Positions 19,212 through 25,485 of a stretch of 25,485 bases of DNA are shown piece by piece. The stretch lies in the IMG/VR virus record IMGVR_UViG_3300005529_000447, positions 1 through 25,485 of that record. The stretch is one strand, 5' to 3'. Each line of letters starts with the position of its first letter. The stretch's first letter is position 1. Source of the DNA: a virus. The notes beneath the pieces are model-generated. The model was not told where the DNA came from, did no database searches, and was given only the letters and a program-made list of their open reading frames with translations. The position numbers and the translations under genes are program-made.

Positions 19212-19946
19212 ATGCCGCTGTACCGCGTGGAACTGAGCAAGTGTGAGACGACCTACTACTCCGCCACCGTCACGGTGCGGGCGGACGACGAGAAGGAGGC
19301 CAAGAGGAAGGCGAGGGACGCCGACGCGGACTGGTCGGGGCCGTGTACTTCCGACGACGACGACGTGGAGGTCGTCGAAATCGACAGGCTCGGCGACGGC
19401 GGCCGGCTGGTCGAGCTATTGGCCAAACTCGACGCCTGCCAGGACTCGATGACGTGGGCAATTGAGGAGGACTTCGGCGACGACCTCAAGAAGGCGTGGG
19501 ACGCGGCCGACGACCCCGACTGGCTCTCGTGGCTGTTCGACCGCATGGACCTGGAGGACGAGGACTACCGCGCCCGCCTCCGCGACGAGAGGAAGCGGGT
19601 GTTGGAAAGCGTCGGCCCGCGCGACTACCTCTACCGCAACGAACTGGTCGAGTGCAAGAAGGCGGCCATGACGTTCGAGAGGGTCGAACGTAAGGCGCTG
19701 CAAATCCTCGGCGAAATCCCCGAGGACGCGCCCGACGACAACGAACCGGCCCCGCTCGGGGTGCCGTGTGGGGTCTGCGGTAAGACACTGACCGTAGACG
19801 GCGAGCACTTCTACTGCACCTTCCGCGGCCACACCCGGTCGTTGTGTGAGACCTGCGAATGCCCGCAGTGCGCGGCGGAAAAGAAGGCCGACGAACCCAC
19901 CGCGAAGGAGGAGGTGTCCGGTGCCGGACCGCAAGCTGAGGGTTAG
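19212..19946 (+). CDS. YRVE-domain protein with C-terminal zinc-binding tail, 244 aa
   Basis: ATG at 19212 follows GGAGGATTGAACC. Three parts are visible. Residues 1-35 are the YRVELSKCETTYYSATVTVR-type strand-strand-helix domain. Residues 65-160 form a helical acidic domain (LLAKLDACQDSMTWAIEEDF, DLKKAWDAADDPDWLSWLFD) that is shared with the protein at 20669. Residues 185-230 carry a Cys-rich region (PCGVCGKTL, HFYCTFRGH, LCETCECPQC), likely one or two zinc sites. It is a clear member of a local paralogous family, with the zinc tail gained or lost. The function is unknown. Confidence 0.72.
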   Translation: MPLYRVELSKCETTYYSATVTVRADDEKEAKRKARDADADWSGPCTSDDDDVEVVEIDRLGDGGRLVELLAKLDACQDSMTWAIEEDFGDDLKKAWDAADDPDWLSWLFDRMDLEDEDYRARLRDERKRVLESVGPRDYLYRNELVECKKAAMTFERVERKALQILGEIPEDAPDDNEPAPLGVPCGVCGKTLTVDGEHFYCTFRGHTRSLCETCECPQCAAEKKADEPTAKEEVSGAGPQAEG

Positions 19947-20226
19947 GATCACCCTCGTCAACGAGGACAAGGGGTATCAGTTCTACGAGGACGTCGAAGA
20001 CGTAGACGAGACTAACCCGAAAAAGGTGTTCCGCCTACTCCAACGGGAGTACGGGAGGTGCTCGTCGAAGCTGTACCGCGACCACCCCGGGCGGCCGGCG
20101 GTGGCGCACGGCTGGGTCTTCCGCAAGAGGGTAAGGTACACCGACTGTGACGAGTACTTCGTCCAGGAGGCGTGGTGCGAACTGTTCTGGGAGGAACCCG
20201 CCAAGCGGGAACTGGTGGAGGTCTGA
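19921..20226 (+). CDS. Hypothetical 101-aa protein
   Basis: GTG at 19921 follows GGAGGTGTCCG and overlaps the previous gene by 26 bases. The protein looks alpha/beta, with RKLRVRITLVNEDKGYQFYE, NPKKVFRLLQREYGRCSSKL and RVRYTDCDEYFVQEAWCELF. The second strand-loop is acidic, as in its neighbours. No motif is recognised. The overlap is long for a phage operon, but the SD is nearly perfect. Confidence 0.6.
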   Translation: MPDRKLRVRITLVNEDKGYQFYEDVEDVDETNPKKVFRLLQREYGRCSSKLYRDHPGRPAVAHGWVFRKRVRYTDCDEYFVQEAWCELFWEEPAKRELVEV

Positions 20227-20228
20227 CG

Positions 20229-20672
20229 GTGAGATTCCAACCGATCAGGAAACGGAGGGACGCGCCGACCGGGTTCGTGGTCCGCCTCGCCCACATCGCC
20301 TGCCGGTCGTTCGGCTACCACACGACCTACCTCGACCCGATCGAGAGGGACGACGGCGGGGAGGAACCTTTGGACGGGCATCCGCCGGGCGTCTTCCGGC
20401 CGCCGCGGCGGTTGTTCCCCGTTTTTTGTCGGGTACACCGCACCGTGTACCCGACGGCTTTGAGTCCGAAAGGGGGTGGGTTATGTCCCCGCCCGGGTAA
20501 AGCCGGGCAAGCGTCGGTCCCCCGGGCCGGGGGCGGGTCCCTTGTCGTGTCACCGTTTCGCCGACCCTCACAGCGTCCACAGAGACGCGGGTGCGGCGGG
20601 AGTGGGCATGTCGGGAAACTCGGCCCGCCCCCCGGCCCCTTCTTTTTCCCCAACACCCGAGGTGTGAGATGA
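20229..20672 (+). CDS. Hypothetical protein with doubtful C-terminal half, up to 147 aa
   Basis: GTG at 20229 is seven bases after GGAGG and two bases past the upstream stop. The first 75 residues look coding (RFQPIRKRRDAPTGFVVRLA, HIACRSFGYHTTYLDPIERD). From about residue 80 the frame becomes Pro/Gly/Arg-rich and covers a hairpin and SD-like element at 20428-20476, so it may be non-coding sequence that happens to lack stops. Its TGA overlaps the ATG at 20669 (ATGA), which favours a real gene end. A past frameshift that extended the gene is possible. Confidence 0.4.
   Translation: MRFQPIRKRRDAPTGFVVRLAHIACRSFGYHTTYLDPIERDDGGEEPLDGHPPGVFRPPRRLFPVFCRVHRTVYPTALSPKGGGLCPRPGKAGQASVPRAGGGSLVVSPFRRPSQRPQRRGCGGSGHVGKLGPPPGPFFFPNTRGVR
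20428..20476 (+). promoter_or_regulatory. Second hairpin plus GAGTCCGAAAGGGGG element
   Basis: GTCGGGTACA pairs with TGTACCCGAC across an eight-base loop (20428-20455). Six bases later comes GAGTCCGAAAGGGGG (20462-20476). The design matches the element at 18785-18837. The ATG following it (20483) opens only MSPPG before a stop, so here it may be a relic or drive a tiny leader peptide. Confidence 0.45.
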
Positions 20673-21136
20673 AGTATCTGGTGACGCTGTCCCGTCGGGT
20701 CGTCGAAGAGGCCACGGTCGAGGTCGAGGCCGACGACCGACGCTCGGCCCAATACAAGGTCCAGGACCTACCGGACGACGAGTTGCCGCCGTTCACCCCG
20801 ACCGGCGAGGTCAAGGGTCCGTTCGCTGGAGAGACCAAGCCCGTCAACCCCGGGGCGGTCTACCGGGCGCTGGAGATACTCGACGCCTGCTGTTCGGACG
20901 ACTTCCTGAAGTACGGCGACGACTTCCGCAAGGCGTGGGATGAGGGATGCGTCGGCAACTACGTCGCGTGGCTCCTCGACGCCCTGGGGTTGCTCACCAA
21001 GAAGATGCGGAAGTTCTGCGACAACAGTAACAGCTGCAAAGAGGATGAAAGGTTCCTCAAGACCGAGGCGAACTACAAAAAGGCGAAGACCCGGATCGAC
21101 CGCCTCCTCACCGGCAAGTGGAAGCCGAAGTCCTAG
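20669..21136 (+). CDS. YRVE-domain protein, 155 aa
   Basis: ATG at 20669 follows GAGGTGTGAG. The N-terminus (KYLVTLSRRVVEEATVEVEA) matches the domains at 16724 and 19212. A Pro-rich linker (about residues 35-60) leads to ALEILDACCSDDFLKYGDDF and RKAWDEGCVGNYVAWLLDAL, a helical domain clearly related to that of the 244-aa protein. The end is basic and helical (YKKAKTRIDRLLTGKWKPKS), in place of the zinc tail. It overlaps the terL stop by four bases in convergent orientation, so the rightward block ends exactly where packaging genes begin. Confidence 0.7.
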   Translation: MKYLVTLSRRVVEEATVEVEADDRRSAQYKVQDLPDDELPPFTPTGEVKGPFAGETKPVNPGAVYRALEILDACCSDDFLKYGDDFRKAWDEGCVGNYVAWLLDALGLLTKKMRKFCDNSNSCKEDERFLKTEANYKKAKTRIDRLLTGKWKPKS

Positions 21137-22710
21137 TAGTCCAAGCCCTGACGGAGGAACACCGGGTCGTCGGCCGCGAGGACGACGTCGTAGGGCCGGC
21201 GGCCCGGGTCGGGGGTGGTCTCGGGCATGGCGCCGACGTAGACGTCGTCCTCGCAAATCAGGACGAACGCCGAGGACGCACAGTCCCCCTGGTCCTTGAA
21301 CGTGGAGAACGGCCAGTGCTTGAGTTCGTCCACCAGTTCCCTCGCCCACCCGGTCCAAGAGTTGCCGACCCGCAGCGCGGCCGGCAGGTAGACGGCCCCG
21401 GCGTTCAGCTGGACGGCGAACTCCTCGGCCCGGGTCGCCTTGTCCGTGTCCTGGCGGATGACCCGGACGCGGAAGCCCATCAGCCGCTTGACGGTGTTCT
21501 GGGCGCTCTCCTTGCCGCCGCTGCCGGGTTCTTGCTCAATGCCGACGACGACCCGCTTGCCGTCCCGGTGTGCCGTCCGCTTGATGAGCCGCTCCCGCTC
21601 GAAGGCGTCCAGCCGGACCCGGTGGACGTGGAGAACCCACAGCCGGTCAACGTGGTCTTGGGCCATGAGGATGCCCACCGTCCACGCCGGCTTGCGGCCC
21701 CGGTTCTTGGCCTTGAGAACGGTCCCGGCCTTGTCCCAGAAGCGGACGATCTTCTTGTAGGCGCCGGGCGGGGTGCCCCACTTGAGCATGTCCACCTTAA
21801 ACATCGAGCCTCCAACCGGAACCGGACTTTGGAGGTACTGGCAGGCGTAGCCGAGTTCACCCAGCACGCCCGGCCCCCGCTCCCTCTCCAGTACGGACGA
21901 CGGCAGGCGGCGGACGTCCATCAGGAGGTAGGGGTACTTCGGGTTGGCCGGGTCTGGCTTGTAAAACTTGCGGAGTTCCGGCGGGTGGATTTCGCCCTCG
22001 GTGGACGCCGGGATGCGGATGTGCCTGACGTCCTTCCGCTGGAGGAACATGGCCGTCGGGTCTTCGACGTGGAGCCGCTGCATGACGAGGATGGTGGCGG
22101 AAATACTCTTTTCGACCTTCCGCCCGGACAGGGTGGACCCGATCCACTCGTTGACGTTGTGGAGTTCCTGCTCCGACACGGCCCGGCTGGGGTCGATCGG
22201 GTCGTCGATGACGGTGATGAGGCCGTGGAGTCCCTGGACCGACCCGCCGGACCCGACCGAGTACCGCATCCCGCCGGCCGTGGTGGCGAAGTGGCCCTTC
22301 GCGTTCTGGTCGTCGGACAGCTTGACCTCCGGAAAGCACGCCCGGTACTTGTCCGAGGCCACGACCATCCGGTTCTTGCGGCACAGTTCCAATGCCAGCG
22401 GGTCGGCGTAGCTGGCCCCGATGACCTGGGCGGACGGCAACCGCGTCCACACCCACGCCGGGAAGAGGATGCTACAAATCGTGGACTTGGAGGAGCCGGT
22501 CGGGACGTTGACGATCAGGTCGTACTTGAGCGGTTCGTTGTTGATCGCCCGGACGGCCAATTCCTCTAGCTCGCGGCAGAGGACTTCGATGTGCCAGTTC
22601 ATCACCAGCGGGCGGACGACGACCGTGTCCCAGAACTCCTCGACAAAATGAAGGAGGCTATCTCGACAGATAGACGCAATTAGCCTAGCTTCGGTCACTT
22701 TGATAGACAT
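21133..22710 (-). CDS. terL: Phage terminase large subunit, 525 aa
   Basis: The motor and nuclease of DNA packaging. The ATPase part has a Walker A-type NVPTGSSKST near residues 68-77 and Walker B LITVIDDP at 164-171. The C-terminal nuclease has RFWDKAGT (Asp326), VGIEQEPGSGGKE (Glu392) and FKDQGDCASS (Asp473 or Asp476) as likely metal ligands. Length is normal for the family. The start ATG at 22710 has only AAGGG about ten bases away. The first 26 codons (22710 to about 22633) are notably A/T-rich with unlike codon choice, in contrast to the rest of the gene, and adjoin the HNH insertion. TerS is upstream on the same strand, beyond that insertion. Confidence 0.92.
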   Translation of the reverse strand: MSIKVTEARLIASICRDSLLHFVEEFWDTVVVRPLVMNWHIEVLCRELEELAVRAINNEPLKYDLIVNVPTGSSKSTICSILFPAWVWTRLPSAQVIGASYADPLALELCRKNRMVVASDKYRACFPEVKLSDDQNAKGHFATTAGGMRYSVGSGGSVQGLHGLITVIDDPIDPSRAVSEQELHNVNEWIGSTLSGRKVEKSISATILVMQRLHVEDPTAMFLQRKDVRHIRIPASTEGEIHPPELRKFYKPDPANPKYPYLLMDVRRLPSSVLERERGPGVLGELGYACQYLQSPVPVGGSMFKVDMLKWGTPPGAYKKIVRFWDKAGTVLKAKNRGRKPAWTVGILMAQDHVDRLWVLHVHRVRLDAFERERLIKRTAHRDGKRVVVGIEQEPGSGGKESAQNTVKRLMGFRVRVIRQDTDKATRAEEFAVQLNAGAVYLPAALRVGNSWTGWARELVDELKHWPFSTFKDQGDCASSAFVLICEDDVYVGAMPETTPDPGRRPYDVVLAADDPVFLRQGLDY

Positions 22711-22722
22711 TACTGGACACCC

Positions 22723-22750
22723 TTGACTAATTTTGGGTAAGCGTTATTGT
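22723..22750 (+). promoter_or_regulatory. Promoter of the intact HNH gene
   Basis: TTGACT (22723-22728), a 16-bp spacer and TATTGT (22745-22750) lie just before a perfect AAGGAGG and the ATG at 22771. The element therefore appears to be transcribed on its own, against the direction of the terminase genes. Confidence 0.55.
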
Positions 22751-22770
22751 AACACCAAGGAGGTTATCAA

Positions 22771-23304
22771 ATGCCCACCTACAAATCATTAGAGTTCCTC
22801 GGCTACCCTAAGTACCGTGTTGGAGATGACGGTTCGGTGTGGAGCTATCGCTCGATGGACGTTAAGGGACAAGGCCGCATTTGGCGGTGGAGGCCAATCA
22901 AGGCTACTCCGGGAACGTGGGGACATCTAATAGTGTCCTTGTGCCGTGATGGCAAAGTGACAAACTACTTCATACATCGACTCGTCCTTCTAGCATTCGT
23001 AGGACCCTGCCCACCCGGAATGATGGCCCGGCATTTCCCTGACCGAGACCCCACCAATAACAGCCTAGGCAACCTCTCATGGGCCACAGCCCTAGTCAAC
23101 CAACGGGATCGAGACATTCACGACACTCACAATAGAGGAAGGGCAAATACCTGGACATCAAAACTAACACACCCTCAAGTTAGAAAGGCCCGAAAACTAA
23201 AAGCAGGCGGCTGGACGTACAAGCAAATCGCCAACTTCTTCAAAATCTCATACCACCTTGCCTACATGGTAGCCTCTGGACGGTCTTACACTGCCGTCAA
23301 ATGA
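22771..23304 (+). CDS. NUMOD4/HNH homing-type endonuclease, 177 aa
   Basis: ATG at 22771 follows AAGGAGGTTATCAA. A NUMOD4-like segment (YPKYRVGDDGSVWS, residues 12-25) precedes the HNH_3 core: IHRLVLLAFVGPCPPGM (68-84), RHFPDRDPTNNSLGNLSWA (87-105). The core His and Asn residues are present. Residues 127-172 form a helix-turn-helix (HPQVRKARKLKAGGWTYKQI, ANFFKISYHLAYMVASGRSY). Such enzymes nick or cut one target and spread by repair. A/T content and codon choice differ from all neighbours. It sits between terL and terS on the opposite strand, ending three bases from the terS stop. It is related to the broken copy at 10823-11354. Confidence 0.9.
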   Translation: MPTYKSLEFLGYPKYRVGDDGSVWSYRSMDVKGQGRIWRWRPIKATPGTWGHLIVSLCRDGKVTNYFIHRLVLLAFVGPCPPGMMARHFPDRDPTNNSLGNLSWATALVNQRDRDIHDTHNRGRANTWTSKLTHPQVRKARKLKAGGWTYKQIANFFKISYHLAYMVASGRSYTAVK

Positions 23305-23307
23305 GAC

Positions 23308-24108
23308 TCACTGACTTTGAGCGGCATCGACCACCTCGCCTTCCGCGGTGACGTCCTTCGGCGGCAGTTTCTTCCGCCGGATGACTTGGAGTAGCGCCCG
23401 CCGCTGCTCCAGCGGCAGGGCGGACAGGTCGGTGTTCTCATCCACCTCGATCGCGGCGACGAGGTGGTTGACGCTGCCCTCGACCTTCAGCTGCTTGGCC
23501 GGGTTGTAGCCGCGGTCGGCGTTCAACGTCTGGTTGACGAACTTGATGAGGTTGGAATCGCCCTCTTTCATGCCGCGGAACAGGCAGAACTCGGCAAAGT
23601 CCTTCATCTGGACCTTGACCTCGTCCAGCAGTCGCTTGAACCCCGGGTCGGACTTGGCCCAGCCGCGGACCTCGTCCGGATCGACGTGGACGCGGCGGCA
23701 CGCCTCCGACCCGGAGAAGTGGCAGGCGGGGAGGGCGAACAGGTACAGCGCCTGCCTCTCCTTCACCCCGCCGTCGAGGATCGACTCGATCCGCTTGGGG
23801 GTGGCGAGGTTGCTGCGGAACAGGCGGGTGATCTCGTCCCACTTGCGCTTCAGGGCCGGGTCGAGGTGCCGGTAGACGTACTCGGTGTACGTCTCGCCGA
23901 CCCCGCCCTGCTTCTTGGCGACGGACGACGACCGGCCGCGGGCGAGGACTTTCTTGATGTCGGGGTACTGGGCCAGCCACTCCCGCCACCGCTTCTTGTT
24001 ACAGCGGAAGAAGGCCATGATCTTCCGGTCGGACAGGCCCGACCGGGCGAGTTCGTAGATGGTGACGTAATGCTCGTTCGACCATCTTGTCCAGGGACCG
24101 AGGGCCAT
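23308..24108 (-). CDS. terS: Phage terminase small subunit-like protein, 266 aa
   Basis: ATG at 24108 has a G-rich SD (AAAGGCGGGTGGGGT); longer readings lack one. Residues 12-58 form a helix-turn-helix (VTIYELARSGLSDRKIMAFF, then KKRWREWLAQYPDIKKVLAR), fitting recognition of the packaging site. The region near 205-235 (FCLFRGMKEGDSNLIKFVNQ, LNADRGYNP) is a pattern often seen in terminase small subunits. A basic segment (VIRRKKLPPKD) ends the protein. Position directly before terL supports the call. Length is larger than many small subunits, and the middle part (about 85-190) is unassigned. Confidence 0.75.
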   Translation of the reverse strand: MALGPWTRWSNEHYVTIYELARSGLSDRKIMAFFRCNKKRWREWLAQYPDIKKVLARGRSSSVAKKQGGVGETYTEYVYRHLDPALKRKWDEITRLFRSNLATPKRIESILDGGVKERQALYLFALPACHFSGSEACRRVHVDPDEVRGWAKSDPGFKRLLDEVKVQMKDFAEFCLFRGMKEGDSNLIKFVNQTLNADRGYNPAKQLKVEGSVNHLVAAIEVDENTDLSALPLEQRRALLQVIRRKKLPPKDVTAEGEVVDAAQSQ

Positions 24109-24228
24109 ACCCCACCCGCCTTTCAAGGTCACGGTATCGGAGGTGGGGGCTAACCGCAAGGGAAATTTTCGCAACCGACCTCGTCAATTTAGACTCTCGT
24201 GACGATAATATAAGTAGGGAGGTGAACC

Positions 24229-24459
24229 GTGAGGTGGCGTGAAGTGTCGATGGTCGAGGCGATGGCGTTCGCCCGGTTCCGGGAGGAAGGCGAGGACGGG
24301 GCGGACCAGTGCCCCGGCGAGAATCCCCCGTTCGACCCGAACGAGTGTGCCGTCGTGGTGTTCCCCGACGGCACGGCGGTCGCGGCCCGCTCCCGCTGGG
24401 ACGGGATGAACGGCGAGGTGGAGGAAGACCTCCCGCCAGAGTTCTACGTTTACGACTGA
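24229..24459 (+). CDS. Hypothetical 76-aa acidic protein
   Basis: GTG at 24229 follows GGGAGGTGAACC. It reads RWREVSMVEAMAFARFREEG, then ADQCPGENPPFDPNECAVVV, FPDGTAVAARSRWDGMNGEV and an acidic end. A beta hairpin (CAVVVFPDGTAVAARS) is likely. It diverges from terS across about 120 bases (24109-24228). That gap has an A/T-rich TAATATAAG tract ten bases before the SD, possibly a -10, but no good -35. A small hairpin (TCGGGA-CGT-TCCCGA, 24466-24480) follows the stop. No family is recognised. Confidence 0.6.
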   Translation: MRWREVSMVEAMAFARFREEGEDGADQCPGENPPFDPNECAVVVFPDGTAVAARSRWDGMNGEVEEDLPPEFYVYD

Positions 24460-24517
24460 CAACTTTCGGGACGTTCCCGAGGGGGTTTGGTGTTTCGCCC
24501 ATTTGGAGGATGATTTC

Positions 24518-25294
24518 ATGGCGACTGAGACTGCGGTGAAGGCTCGGCCCGACAATTTGGCGCCGCTGGCGGCCCCGGAGGGCAAGTGCCCGCACAAGCT
24601 GAAGGGCACGGACGAGGCGGCGGTGACGGACTGGGCCGAGATGTGCCGCGACTACTACGAGGAGCGGGGCCAGCGGTTGACCCCGCGGGGGCTGATGACG
24701 TTCACCCGCGGCATCGAAGACAAGGAGACCCGCAAGGCGGTGAACCGGGTCATCAAGTCGGTGTACGCCGACGAGTACAAGGCCGAGGAGGCCGGCAACG
24801 CCGCCCCGCCGGCCAAGACGACCAAGAAGGAGAAGGCCGTGAAGAAGAACAAGGCCAAGGCGAAGGCGGCGGCCAAGCCGTCCGCCAACGGGCACGCGAA
24901 GAAGGCCGACAAGCCGGCCAAGGCGAAGGCCCCGGCCGCGGAGCCGCAGGTGTTGCTGGAGGCGACCGTCAAGGGCGTCCCGGTCAAGGTGACGGGCGAC
25001 CCGTCCCCGGGCGGCCGGAAGCGGACCACGGCGTTCGGCAAGCCGATCCGCGAGTGGCTCAAGGTCATGGGCGCCAAGGGGCTGTCCGTCGAGGACGCCA
25101 AGGCGGTCTGCAACACCCTCTACGCCAAGCTGGGCGACGAGGACTACGTCAACGGGTTCTGCGAGGAGGGCCGGGTCGGGTCCGGGGCGCGTGGCGCGGA
25201 AGGGGCCTTTGGTCCCGTTCCCAATTACCCCAAGAGTGAGGTCCAGGTCATCATCGCCCTCGCCCCGGCCAAGAAGGCCAAGGTCAAGAAGTGA
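24518..25294 (+). CDS. Protein with histone H1-like Lys/Ala linker, 258 aa
   Basis: ATG at 24518 is eight bases after GGAGG; the earlier in-frame start at 24503 overlaps that SD. The N-terminal domain (about residues 20-90) is helical with AAVTDWAEMCRDYYEERGQR and ETRKAVNRVIKSVYADEYKA. Residues 95-140 are a Lys/Ala repeat (KKEKAVKKNKAKAKAAAKPS, AKKADKPAKAKAPAA), like bacterial H1-type DNA-compacting tails. A C-terminal domain (IREWLKVMGAKGLSVEDAKA, CNTLYAKLGDEDYVNGFCEE) ends in a basic tail. DNA or chromatin binding is inferred from composition only. A terminator follows at once. Confidence 0.68.
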   Translation: MATETAVKARPDNLAPLAAPEGKCPHKLKGTDEAAVTDWAEMCRDYYEERGQRLTPRGLMTFTRGIEDKETRKAVNRVIKSVYADEYKAEEAGNAAPPAKTTKKEKAVKKNKAKAKAAAKPSANGHAKKADKPAKAKAPAAEPQVLLEATVKGVPVKVTGDPSPGGRKRTTAFGKPIREWLKVMGAKGLSVEDAKAVCNTLYAKLGDEDYVNGFCEEGRVGSGARGAEGAFGPVPNYPKSEVQVIIALAPAKKAKVKK

Positions 25295-25303
25295 CCGACC
25301 CGA

Positions 25304-25328
25304 GGGGGCGTGGCCCGCGCCCCCTTTT
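25304..25328 (+). terminator. Intrinsic terminator after the H1-like gene
   Basis: GGGGGCG pairs with CGCCCCC across a seven-base loop, followed by TTTTCTTT, nine bases after the stop. Confidence 0.75.
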
Positions 25329-25406
25329 CTTTCGCCCGGACCTTAACTCAGGCCAGATGGGGTCTCTATGAGCGAACTACACCGACCGGTCAAGATTTTC
25401 TGAGCC

Positions 25407-25485
25407 GTGGTGGTCCGGTACGGTCGTACCTGCCCCCGCGGATTCCTACCCGTCTTTTCCGTCAATAGTGAGGAAGAGGCCAAGC
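25407..25485 (+). CDS. Partial small protein at the right edge (N-terminus only)
   Basis: From GTG at 25407 the frame is open to the edge: VVVRYGRTCPRGFLPVFSVN followed by SEEEAK. The segment reads like a genuine folded protein. The start is poorly supported, with only AAGA-like bases upstream. An ATG at 25368 lies in the same frame but is separated by a TGA at 25401-25403 after MSELHRPVKIF, so the gene may be interrupted or simply start at one of the two GTG codons. Confidence 0.35.
   Translation, partial: MVVRYGRTCPRGFLPVFSVNSEEEAK

Noticed and set aside
20428-20455. Hairpin next to a T-run as a terminator
   Set aside because: The TTTTTT precedes rather than follows the stem on the plus strand, and gives A's after it on the minus strand.
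1-25485. Integrase, att sites or insertion sequences
   Set aside because: No recombinase or transposase motif and no convincing attachment-type duplication was seen; the only mobile elements are the two HNH genes.

Overview
The window looks like part of a tailed-phage genome or prophage of a planctomycete, most likely a Gemmataceae host. It is GC-rich with strong G/C third positions, many GTG starts and GGAGG or AGGGGG Shine-Dalgarno (SD) sequences. It carries a phage packaging and head-assembly set: terminase small and large subunits, a DUF1073-type portal, a beta-helix tail-spike-like protein, and the start of a probable prohead protease or scaffold protein cut by the left edge. It also carries secreted c-type cytochrome proteins and Ala/Pro/Tyr-rich secreted proteins of a style common in planctomycetes. 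No integrase, tRNA, rRNA or CRISPR array is visible, so prophage and free phage cannot be told apart here.

Layout. (1) Positions 1-11,995 are one leftward block. A promoter with a 37-bp palindrome over its -10 (11945-11995) reads left through an Ig-like or decoration-like gene, a broken HNH endonuclease, five very small genes, the portal and the tail spike. It then enters an accessory cassette of two astacin-like zinc peptidases, a 219-aa structural-like protein, a 29-aa membrane peptide, a 475-aa secreted CxxCH protein, a 181-aa cytochrome and an Ala/Pro-rich exported protein. Two small genes, a terminator and a fresh promoter (782-810) follow, then a 166-aa protein and the putative prohead protease. 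(2) Positions 11,882-12,640 are intergenic, with two families of short direct repeats that look like iterons or operators. (3) Positions 12,640-21,136 are a rightward block of about 19 mostly small genes, many with CxxC pairs. It is cut by strong hairpin terminators and by two long, hairpin-rich, apparently non-coding leaders (12793-13048 and 18250-18812), each behind a recognisable promoter. (4) Positions 21,133-24,108 hold leftward terL and terS, split by a rightward, lower-GC NUMOD4/HNH homing-type endonuclease with its own promoter. (5) From 24,229 onward there are rightward small genes, a Lys/Ala-rich histone-H1-like protein, and an incomplete gene at the right edge.

How it fits together. 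TerS and TerL would package DNA through the portal, the left-edge protein would act in head maturation, and the beta-helix protein would contact the cell surface. The peptidase and cytochrome cassette between portal and prohead protease is not part of a standard head module and looks like cargo or a host-interaction region. Two related HNH genes, one intact (177 aa) and one frameshifted (176 codons if repaired), both sit just upstream of structural genes and both seem to have altered the neighbour's 5' end: terL codons 1-26 are compositionally foreign, and the small gene behind the broken copy seems to start with ATT. The best candidates for undescribed biology are this cassette, the two hairpin-rich leaders, and the palindrome-controlled promoters.
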